A stretch of DNA of 64,000 nucleotides from the NCBI RefSeq assembly GCF_027579695.1, contig NC_083574.1, positions 64,703,059-64,767,058 on the forward strand, given 5' to 3'. The translations under genes were made by a program, and so were the position numbers. Each line of letters starts with the position of its first letter. Position 1 is the first letter of the stretch. This document shows positions 53,038-64,000 of the stretch, piece by piece. Origin of the DNA: Neoarius graeffei. Its lineage: Eukaryota; Chordata; Actinopteri; Siluriformes; Ariidae. Under the pieces are notes generated by a model, which saw only the letters and a list, made by a program, of their open reading frames with translations, had not been told where the DNA came from and did not search any database.

Positions 53038-53390
53038 ATCCATCCATCCATTATCTCTAGCCACTTATCCTGTACAGGGTCACAGGCAAGCTGGAGCTTA
53101 TCCCAGCTGACTATGGGGAAGAGGTAGGAACACCCTAGACAAGTTGCCAGGTCATCGCAGGGCTAACACATAGAGACAAACAACCATTCACACCTACGGT
53201 CAATTTAGAGCCACCAATTAGCCTAACCTGCATGTCTTTGGACTGTGGGGGGAACCAGAGCACCCAGAGGAAACCCACGCAGACAACATGCAAACTCCAC
53301 ACAGAAAGGCCCTTGGCGGCCACTGGGTTTGAACCCAGGACCTTCTTGCTGTGAGGCTACAGTACTAACCACTACACTACTGTGCCACCC
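53038..53390 (-). mobile_element. SINE, minus strand
   Basis: Minus-strand copy of the tRNA-derived SINE. The B box reads CCTGGGTTCAAACCCAG on the SINE strand, and a (CCAT)n stretch forms its tail at 53038-53052. A run of 17 G follows at 53391. More diverged than the copies at 6049 and 38344. Target duplication not resolved. Confidence 0.9.
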
Positions 53391-53447
53391 GGGGGGGGGG
53401 GGGGGGACATACAATAAGCTGGTTGCATAAGTGTGCACACCCTGAAA

Positions 53448-55858
<2,411 letters not shown>

Positions 55859-55861
55859 GAA

Positions 55862-56017
55862 TGTCAAGTCAAGTCAACTTTGTCAAATATGCTATACATG
55901 CTCGACATACAGCACAGATGAAATTTCAGTCCTCTCTGACCCATGGTGCAAACAGGCAATGCAATAAATAAAAAGAGAATAACTAAAGTACTCCCCACCT
56001 GCCACTGTCCCCGGAGC
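55862..56017 (-). repeat. 3' tail of another LINE family
   Basis: TCAAGTCAAGTCAACTTTGTC followed by AAATATGCTATACATGCTCGAC; this looks like a short 3' UTR of a fish LINE in reverse, ending in a TCAAG repeat. No coding part. Family not identified. Confidence 0.5.
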
Positions 56018-56099
56018 GGGTCGCCACCCCAGACGAGAGTGCCCCCCGGTGTTTAGCCGGGGAGGGCTTGGAAGCCAGAAGCAAGAGCCCGCTCAGTAC

Positions 56100-59000
56100 C
56101 CCTCAGTACCCCTCTCAGTACCCCTCCTAGAACTGCCACCTTATTGTGGTGGAGGGGTTTGTGTGCTTGAATGATCCTAGGAGCTATGTTGTCGGGGGCA
56201 TTACGCCCCTGTTAGGGTCTCCCAAGGCAGACAGGTACTAGGTGACAGGCCAGACCAAGAGCAGTTCACCAAAACCCTTATGGAGAATAATCAATCAAGG
56301 ACTGTGACGTCGCCCGGTATGGCACAGCCGGGGCCCCACCCTGGAGCCAGGCCTGGGGTTGGGGCTCATATGCGAGCACTTGGTGGTCGGGCCTTTGCCC
56401 ACGGGGCCTGGCTGGGTTCAGCCCGAAGCGGTGACGTGGGCCCGACCTCCTGTGGGTTTACCACCCACAGAGGTAGCCATAGGGGGCCGGTGCAGTGTGG
56501 ATTGGGCGGCAGTCGAAGGCAGGGGCCTCGACGACCTGATCCCCAAACACAGCGGCTAGCTGTTGGGACATGGAATGTCACTTTGCTGGGGGGGGGGAAA
56601 GAGCCTGAGCTTGTGCGGGAGGTTGAGCGGTACCAGCTAGAGATAGTCGGGCTCACCTCCATGCACAGCTTGGGCTCTGGAACCCAGCTCCTCGAGAGGG
56701 GCTGGACTCTCCACTTCTCTGGAGTTGCCCATGGTGAGCGGCGGCGGGCTGGTGTGGGCTTGCTTATAGCTCCCCAGCTCAGCCCGCCATGTGTTGGATT
56801 TTACCCCAATGAACGAGAGGGTCGCCTCTCTGCACCTTCGGATTGGGGAGAGGGCTCTTGCTGTTGTTTGTGCCTATGGGCTGAATAGCAGTATAGAGTA
56901 TCCGGCCTTCTTGGAGTCCCTGGGAGAGGTACTGAGAGGTGCTCAGACTGGGGACTCCATTGTTCTACTGGGGGACTTTAATGCTCACGTGGGCGATGAC
57001 AGTGACACCTGGAGGGGTGTGATTGGGAGGAACGGCCTCCCCAGTCTGAACCAGAGTGGTGTTTTGTTATTGGACTTCTGTGCTAGTCACAGTTTGTCCA
57101 TAACGAACACCATGTTCGAGCATAGGGGTGTTCATAAGTGCACATGGCACCAGGACACCTTAGGTCGGAGGTCGATGATCGACTTTCTTGTCATTTCATC
57201 AGATCTCCGGACCTATGTCTTGGACACTCGGGTGAAGAGAGGGGCTGAGCTGTCAACTGATCACCACCTGGTGGTGAGTTGGATCCGCTGGCAGAGGAGG
57301 AAGCCGGACAGACCTGGCAGGCCCAAATGTATGGTGAGAGTCTGCTGGGAATGTCTGGCCGAGCACTCTGTCGGGAGGTCTTTAACTCCCACCTCCGGGA
57401 GAGCTTCTCCCAGCTTCCGAGGGAGGCAGAGGACATTGAGTCTGAGTGGACCATGTTCTCTACCTCCATTGTAGACGCGGCTGTTCGGAGCTGTGGCCGC
57501 AAGGTCTCCGGTGCCTGTCGTGGCAGCAATCCCCGAACCCGGTGGTGGACACCGGAAGTAAGGGATGCCGTCAAGCTGAAGAAGGAGTCCTATCAGGCCA
57601 TGTTGACCTCCGGGACTCCTGAGGCAGCTGACGGGTATCGGCAGGCCAGGTGTGCCGCAGCTCAGGCAGTTGTGGAGGCAAAAACTCAGAACTGGGAGGA
57701 GTTCGGGGAGGCCATGGAGAAGGACTATCGGTTGGCCTCGAAGAAATTCTGGCAAACTGTCCGGCGCCTCAGGAGGGGGAAGCAGTACTCTGCCAACACT
57801 GTTTACAGTGCGGTGGGGAGCTGTTGACCTCAACTGGGGACATTGTTGGGCGGTGGAAGGAATACTTTGAGGATCTCCTCAATCCCACAGTCATGTCTTC
57901 CATTGAGGAGGCAGAGGCTGATGACTCAGAGGTGGACTCATCCATTACCCAAGCCGAAGTCACTGAGGTGGTTTGCAAGCTCCTCGGTGGCAAGGCACTG
58001 GGGGTGGATGAGATCCGCCCTGAGTATCTCAAGTCTCTGGATTTTGTGGGGCTGTCTTGGCTGACACGCCTCTGCAACATCATGTGGCAGTCAGGGACAG
58101 TGCCTCTGGAGTGGCAGACTGGGGTGGTGGTCCCTCTTTTTAAGAAAGGGGACCGGAGAGTGTGCTCCAATTATAGGGGAATCACACTTCTCAGCCTCCC
58201 AGGGAAGGTTTACTCCATGGGACTGGAGAGGAGAATTCGGCCAATAGTCAAACCTCAGATCCAGGAGGAACATTGCGGTTTTCGTCCTGGTCATGGAACA
58301 CTGGACCAGCTCTATACCCTTCATAGGGTGCTCGAGGGTTCATGGGAGTTTGCCCAACCAGTCCACATGTGCTTTGTGGATCTGGAGAAGGCATTCAACT
58401 GTGTCCCTCGTGGTATTCTGTGGGGGGTGCTTTGGGAGTATGGGGTTTGGGGCTCTTCGCTAAGGGCTGTCCGGTCCCTGAATGAACGGAGCAGGAGTCT
58501 GGTTCGCATTGCCGATAGTAAGTCAGACCTGTTCTCAGTGCATGTTGGACTCCGGCAGGGCTGCCCTTTGTCACCGGTTCTGTTCATAATTTTTATGGAC
58601 AGAATTTCCAGGCGCAGCCAGGGGCCAGAAGGAATTTGTGGATGATGTTGTCCTGTTGGCTTCTTCAAACCAGGACCTTCAGCATGCACTGGGGTGGTTT
58701 GCAGCTGAGTGTGAAGCAGCTGGGATGAGAATCAGCACCTCCAAGTCCGAGGCCATGGTTCTCAACCGGAAAAGGGTGGCTTGCCCTCTCCAGGTTGGTG
58801 GAGAAGTCCTGCCTCAAGTGGAGGAGTTTAAGTATCTCAGGATCTTGTTCATGAGTGAGGGAAGGATAGAGCATGAGGTCGACAGGCGGATCGGTGCAGC
58901 TTCCGCAGTGATGCGGTTGCTTTTCCGGTCCGTTGTGGTGAAGAAGGAGCTGAGCCAAAAGTCAAAGCTCTTGATTTACCGGTCGATCTACGTTCCGACT

Positions 59001-59365
59001 CTCACCTATGGTCATGAGCTTTGGGTAATGACCGAAAGAACAAGATCACGGGTACAAGCGGCCAAAATGAGTTTCTTTCACAGGGTGGCTGGGCGCTCCC
59101 TTAGAGATAGGGTGAGAAGCACAGTCACTTGGGAGGAGCTCGGAGTAGAGCCGCTGCTCCTCCACATCGAGAGGAATCAGCTGAGGTGGCTCGGGCATCT
59201 CTTTCGAATGCCTCCTGGACGCCTCCCTGGGGAGGTGTTCCAGGCATGTCCCCCTGGGAGGAGGCCCCGGGGAAGACCCAGGACATGCTGGAGGGACTAT
59301 GTCTCTCGGCTGGCCTGGGAATGCTTCAGTGTTCTTCCCGAGGAGCTGGCCGAGGTGTCAAGTAG
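56100..59365 (+). mobile_element. CFDP2-like non-LTR retrotransposon
   Basis: A 5' leader with tandem GTACCCCTC units (about 56096-56130), then endonuclease and RT domains in order on the plus strand. The 3' end stops at 59365, directly against hAT coding sequence, with no tail visible. Clade (RTE-like or I-like) unresolved. Confidence 0.85.
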
Positions 59366-59372
59366 CTTATAA
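56280..59372 (+). pseudogene. Endonuclease-RT polyprotein of the CFDP2-like LINE
   Basis: Endonuclease: RLAVGTWNVTLLGGGKEPEL (about 56555), [35 protein letters not shown] and [13 protein letters not shown] (about 57260). RT: GKALGVDEIRPEYL, KKGDRRVCSNYRGITLLS (about 58150), CGFRPGHGTLDQLYTL, CFVDLEKAFNCVPRGILW and LRQGCPLSPVLFIIFMDR (about 58590). The segment that should carry the catalytic FADD box is largely deleted: GPEGI runs straight into DDVVLLASS at 58640. The C-terminal part reads YGHELWVMTERTRSRVQAA and HLFRMPPGRLPGEVF. At least four frameshifts. Named for similarity to proteins annotated craniofacial development protein 2-like, which are LINE products. Confidence 0.88.
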
Positions 59373-61348
59373 AACTCAACTCTGTAGTATTCCATAGGAG
59401 TTTTAGGACTGAAACCACTTGATTCTCCACTATAGCGCTTGGGTGGTTGTCGAACTCTTAGCATTGTTATAGGTTCTAAGTCTAAAGAATTCACAACTGT
59501 AGATGCCTTCTCAAAAAGGCTTCGGAAGGCCTCATCACTTCTCTTGCCATTGAGAGTAGACTGAACCTTACAAACAGCAGCCTGCATACCAGAAACAGTC
59601 TGTGTCCTTCTCTGAAGAGAACTGTTGAGACACTCTAGCTCTCCAATAACTGCTTGTGCCATCACAAGACCAAGTACAGTACTGCCTCTCATAAACTGCT
59701 GAAACAGACCATTTACAGTGGCTGTAGTGGGAGAGTCAGTCCCTGCCATTTCCTCTAAGGCAGTAAGGATAGACTCATACTGTGTTAAAACGGAACAGAT
59801 GGCACCATGTCTAACAGTCCACCTAGTTTCACACAGTGGTTTCAGGGCACTTGGGGTTCCATGGTCAGATATCGCTATCTGATAAAACATCTGTTTGAAT
59901 TTCTTGGACTGTCCACACAAAACTCTTAATTGATGAACCCAATCAAGGGCATCTCGCACAACTCTAGAAGCTGTGCATGCCTTCTGTGCTATCAAATTCA
60001 CACAGTGTGCTCCACAGTGCACATATAAAGCTAGTGGCTGTTTCTCCCTAATAAGAGTCTGTGTACCAGAATATTTGCTAGACATATTCGCTGTGCCATT
60101 GTATGTCTGCCCACGCAGTGCTGACAATGGCAAATTTAGTCTGCAATGTACATCTAATGCTACTTTTGCAAGATACTCTCCTGTTGTTTCAGGCACTGAA
60201 TACATCCCAATAAATTCCTCATGAGGATTTAAATCATGATCCACATAACAAAGTGTAGGACTCCCTAAGTGTGGGTGGAGCACAGAGGACGGCAGGACAG
60301 AGATCAGGTCTATAATTCGGCTTTATTGCCACACTTTTCAGTCTAACAATAATCACTCGTATTGACACACACAACCGGCGTCTGGTTCAGGGATGAGGGA
60401 CCCTTCCTCTCTCGTTCTCCCTCCTGATATAGGGCGCAGTCACTGGGAAGACACACAAACACAGGTTAATTGTTCTCAGGTGTCATGATTCTGCCACTTA
60501 CCTTCCCTGACTCCGCCCTCCTGTCACAGACCGGCGCTTGACCATGCCCCCGCTGCCACACAAAGACATACAGATTCTTGTTCTTGACCTGATATGTCTT
60601 GTGTTCCATCAACAATCAAGGCAAACTGTGTGACTGGGAGGCATCGAATAGTGTCAGCTATTCCTCTTATAATGTCATTGCTCATTATGCCTAGTATTTC
60701 ATTCTGAATGAGAGGACTTGTGTAATCCTGCTTGTGTGTCTCTAACCACTTCTGAAAAGCAGGGTCATCTTCTGCCTTGTCTTTAAGATGTTGGGATAGA
60801 TTACCCTTCTCTTCCACATGACCTCGTAGAGCTAAACCTTGCCGAGCTAAGTATTTGATGGAGCCTACAATCTTCAACAATCCATACCTTGCTCCCTCCT
60901 GTTGTCTGGCAACAGCTGAAGAAAGCTGTGAAGCTACAGTGTTCCCTTTTTGTGCATAGATGTTCATGGCATGGATATGCAACTGACTTTTTGCATGTTC
61001 TGAGAACCTCTGGATAGCCTTTTTCCAATTTCTAAAGCCTACACTCACAAAGGCAGGGTCCCACTTACTTGCAAATGTTGACTGATTCAAAAAAACTTTG
61101 GCACAGTGAAAACATATGACCCCTTGTAAGTTGGCACTGTAATGCAACCAAGGAAAAGTTGTGAACCATTTCTGTTGAAAAAACAACACACATTTAGCTC
61201 GCTTCTGCACTACTATAAACTTAGGATCAGGTTGCACAGGCTTTGTGCAGGTGATAATGTCTGAAACATCAAATCCTTCCCTGTCCCTGTTGCCGGTGTT
61301 CGACTGGTCCCTGACATAGGGCTCAAGATCCTGTGGTAAACATGACAA
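59366..61348 (-). pseudogene. hAT transposase with TTF zinc finger, split by a solo LTR
   Basis: Starts at ATG 61348 (MSCLPQDLEPYV), possibly with more upstream. A TTF-type zinc-finger region follows (WFTTFPWLHYSANLQGVICF then HCAKVF), then the DUF4371-like middle (LSSAVARQQ, IVGSIKYLARQGLALRGH) and FALIVDGTQDIS with a candidate catalytic Asp. The solo LTR at 60254-60560 cuts after ESVCLC. Beyond it the frame resumes with YVDHDLNPHEEFIGMY, LRGQTYNGTANMSSKY, YVHCGAHCVNLIAQKA and LCETRWTVRHGA. It stops at FYKL, so the C-terminal dimerisation region is lost. No other stop is seen in nearly 560 codons. Belongs to the ZMYM1/ZMYM6-like hAT family. Confidence 0.85.
60254..60560 (-). repeat. Solo Gypsy LTR, minus strand
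   Basis: 307 bp of the same LTR family as Gypsy copies 1-3, in reverse: ends TGTAGG and CTGCCACA on the plus strand. CAAAG is duplicated at 60249-60253 and 60561-60565. Presumably left by recombination between the two LTRs of a full insertion. Confidence 0.95.
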
Positions 61349-61384
61349 GAAAACTTGTCACTCTCTGAAATAACAATCCTATTA

Positions 61385-63482
61385 AATCAGAATCAGAATC
61401 ACTTTTATTGCCAGGTATGTGGACACACATGAGGAATTTGACTCCAGTTTCACTTAGCTCTCATAGTACAAAACAGATAAAAAGCGTATACACAAAACAA
61501 AAAAAAAATGGTGCAATAGGTGCATAGTGCAAAGTAATCCAAGTAAGTCAAGTATGAAATAGATAAATATAAATATACAGTGTGCACAGAGTGATGGTAT
61601 GAGTGTGCAGATATTTTACAAGTGATATTACTGATATATGAATCTGGATTTTAGCTGTTCATCACAGAAAGTATTTTCCCTTTTGGTGCAATATGGTGCA
61701 TAGTGCAAAGATGAAATAGTAAATATAAATAAGTATAAATATAAATATAAGTAACAGTGAGCATTATGACAGTATGAGTGTGCAGATATTTTGCAAGTGA
61801 TATTACTGATATATGAATCTGGATTTTAGCTGTTCATCACAGAGACAGCCTGAGGGAAAAAATCTATTCTTGTGTCTGGTTGTTTTTGCATACAGTGATC
61901 TATATCGCCTCCCTGAGGGGAGAAGATTAAACAAATTATGACCAGGGCGTGATGGGTCCGCAGAGATGTTACCTGCCTGTTTCCTGACTCTGGACAAGTA
62001 TAGGTCTTGGATGGAGGGCAGGTTGACACCAATAATTTTCTCTGCAGACCTTATTGTCCATTGCAGTCTGTTCTTCTCCTGTTTGGTGACCGATCCAAAC
62101 CAAACAGTGATGGAAGAGCAAAGAACAGACTGAATGATGGCAGAGTAGAATTGTGTCAGCAGCTCCTTAGGCAGGTTGAGCTTCCTGAGCTGGCGCAGAA
62201 AGTACAACCTCTGCTGAGCCTTTTTGATGATAGTGACTGTGTTGGTCTCCCACTTCAAGTCCCGAGAGGTTGTGGAACCCAGAAACCTGAAGCTTTCAAC
62301 AGCAGTCACAGTGTTGTTGGTGATGGTGATGGGCAGCAGAGTGGGGGGGCTCCTCCTAAAGTCCACTGTCATCTCCACAGTTTTGAGCGTGTTCAGTTCC
62401 AGATTGTTCTGACCACACCACCAGACCAGCCGTTCAACCTCCCGCCTGTATGCAGACTCGTCACCATCTTGGATGAGGCCGATGACCATTGTATCATCCG
62501 CAAATTTCAGGAGTTTAACAGATGGGTCTCTTGAGGTGCAGTCGTTGGTATAAAGGGAGAAGAGCAGTGGGGAGAGCACACACCCTTGGGGGGCACCAGT
62601 GCTGATAGTCCAAGTGCTGGATATGATGCTCCCCATCCTCACCTGCTGCTTCCTGTCAGTCAGGAAGTTTGTAATCCACTGACAGGTGGAGGAGGGCACA
62701 GTGAGCTGGGTGAGCTTGGTGTGGAGGATGTCTGGAACAATGGTGTTGAATGCTGAACTAAAGTCCACGAACAGGATCCTGGCGTATGTCCCTGCAGTGT
62801 CAAGGTGTTGCAGGATGTAGTGTAGACCTATATTTATTGCATCATCCACTGACCTGTTTGCCCGGTAGGCAAACTGCAGGGGGTCCAGCAGGGGGTCTGT
62901 GATGTCCTTCAGGTATGACAACACCAGTCTCTCGAAGGACTTCATGACTACAGATGTGAGGGCAACAGGCCTGTAGTCATTCAGTCCTGTGATATTGGTT
63001 TTCTTAGGAACTGGGATTATTGTGGAGCGTTTGAAGCATGAGGGGACTTCACACAGCTCCAGGGATCTATTAAAGATCTAGGTGAAGATGGGAGCCAGCT
63101 GGTCAGCACAGACCTTCAAACAAGAGCGTGACACACCATCTGGGCCAGGTGCCTTCCTGATCTTCTGTCTGTGGAAAAGCTGACAGACATCCTCTTCACA
63201 GAACTTGAGTGCTGGTGGGGGGTCAGAGGTGGGAGGTGGCAGAATGGCAGGGGGCATAAATGGGTCTTTAATGACTGAAGGGGGGAGAGGTGTGAATGTG
63301 TCAAATCTGCAGTAAAACACATTCAGCTTGTCAGCCAGTTGATGATTCACTGCAGTGTTGGTGGATGGTCTCTTATAGTTAGTCATGTTCTGCAGGCCTC
63401 TCCACACTGACGTCGGATCGTTTGCTGAAAGGCTGTTTTTAATCTTATCAGCATAGCTCCTCTTAGCTGCTTTCACCTCCAT
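61385..63482 (-). mobile_element. Rex1-like LINE, 5' truncated
   Basis: Minus strand. It ends at 61385 with an (AGAATC)n tail next to CACTTTTATTGCCAGGTATG. The 3' UTR has two similar halves (about 61620-61680 and 61790-61840). The coding part extends to 63482, where the TIR element copy 2 begins. Confidence 0.87.
61803..63482 (-). pseudogene. Rex1-like reverse transcriptase
   Basis: One minus-strand frame interrupted only by TAG at 63080-63078. Segments: KAPGPDGVSRSCLKVCADQL, then [40 protein letters not shown] with the first RT Asp, [33 protein letters not shown] with the catalytic box (about 62500) and [16 protein letters not shown]. It ends with [20 protein letters not shown] and stops at 61803. 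No endonuclease domain is present, so the copy is 5' truncated. The RT core is well preserved, implying a moderately recent insertion. Rex1/Babar (CR1-related) is the likely clade. Confidence 0.85.
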
Positions 63483-63486
63483 TGTC

Positions 63487-64000
63487 AGTGACTACGTTTA
63501 CATGCACATCCAAATCGAGCTGCTGTCAGTAATCGAGCGGAAGGTCCCAGCAGGGTGCCTGAGAAATCCAATCCTACATGCACAGTGTTTAAATCGAGCT
63601 ATTATTATGAGGTGCATTGTGCACCCGAGCCACAGGTGGCGCTACACGCCCCATCGTGTTGGTACACTTCCGGTTGTCGTCATGAAGAAGAGCTATTCAA
63701 GAGTATAAACAAAGTGACTACAGGCGGAAATTAGCATGCACTGCTATAACCTGGTACAGACATCTGTCCTGACCACAAGGATAATGTTTAATTTGTGCAC
63801 TGGCCCTTTTAAAAATAAAATAAACTCTAAACTCTAAGAAGAGTGTTTGTAGTTTGTATGTACGAACAGAAGTGTTCCTAATAAAGTGGGCGGCTAAGGT
63901 GAAGTGTCATGCCGACCGAGGCTGTTTTTTCGACACAATTCACAGCTATGCAACAGCTGGACAGATGTATTTGGTGATACAGTAAGTGAGCTAAATTTTA
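63487..64000. mobile_element. 1-kb TIR element, copy 2 (cut by window end)
   Basis: CAGTGACTACGTTTACATGC at 63487 resembles the right end of the element at 31417-32421 in reverse. Shared internal blocks include GTGTTGGTACACTTCCGG, TGCCGACCGAGGCTGTT and CAGCTATGCAACAGCTG. It runs beyond the window. It touches the 5' end of the Rex1-like ORF. Confidence 0.82.

Larger units (their letters stand above)
59366..61383 (-). mobile_element. hAT element coding remnant (ZMYM1-like)
   Basis: Minus-strand hAT transposase region lying between the 3' end of the CFDP2-like LINE and the 3' end of the Rex1-like LINE. No terminal repeats are visible, so it may equally be a domesticated or isolated transposase gene. 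Confidence 0.65.

Noticed and set aside
62224-62534. Plus-strand frames over the Rex1-like ORF
   Set aside because: Antisense shadows of the RT frame.

Overview
This window looks like a gene-poor, transposon-saturated stretch of a teleost fish genome. The evidence is a tRNA-derived fish SINE in several copies, a Rex1-like LINE, L2-like LINEs, Neptune-type Penelope elements, several Tc1 families, Tol2-like hAT ends and three Ty3/Gypsy elements of the Gmr1 type. I found no convincing single-copy host gene, tRNA, rRNA or CRISPR array. Nearly every protein signature belongs to a mobile element. The species cannot be fixed from the sequence.

Layout. 0-10 kb: an LTR-element remnant cut by a Tc1 element, a second Tc1 split by a 1.34-kb TG...CA insertion, two SINEs, one MITE candidate and long silent stretches. 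10.3-15.2 kb: decayed Gypsy copy 1. 16-18.6 kb: a Penelope relic (copy C) split by a DNA transposon. 19.6-20.7 kb: one SINE carrying a Harbinger-type MITE and a hAT MITE. 21.3-29.9 kb: a Tc1 split by a hAT, itself split by Gypsy copy 2 and by a hAT MITE. 30-35.2 kb: an L2 tail, a 1-kb TIR element, and an L2-like LINE split by another Tc1. 35.2-43.15 kb: a 7.9-kb two-gene DNA transposon with a Tnp2/EnSpm-like transposase (broken by a SINE) and a multi-exon DUF4806-type gene with a 512-bp exon duplication. 43.5-53 kb: two head-to-tail Penelope copies, the second split by a Harbinger-type MITE and by the intact Gypsy copy 3. 53-64 kb: Tc1 and L2 remnants, a CFDP2-like LINE, a ZMYM1-like hAT transposase gene split by a solo Gypsy LTR, a Rex1-like LINE, and a second partial copy of the 1-kb TIR element.

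The most interesting coding feature is Gypsy copy 3: perfect 5-bp target duplications, LTRs differing at about 2 of 307 positions, and one uninterrupted 1416-codon ORF in the order gag-protease-integrase-reverse transcriptase-RNase H. In this order integrase precedes RT, as in Ty1/copia and the described Gmr1 group, and unlike ordinary Ty3/Gypsy. Target duplications and reading frames that resume across insertions let the insertion order be read directly at more than ten sites.
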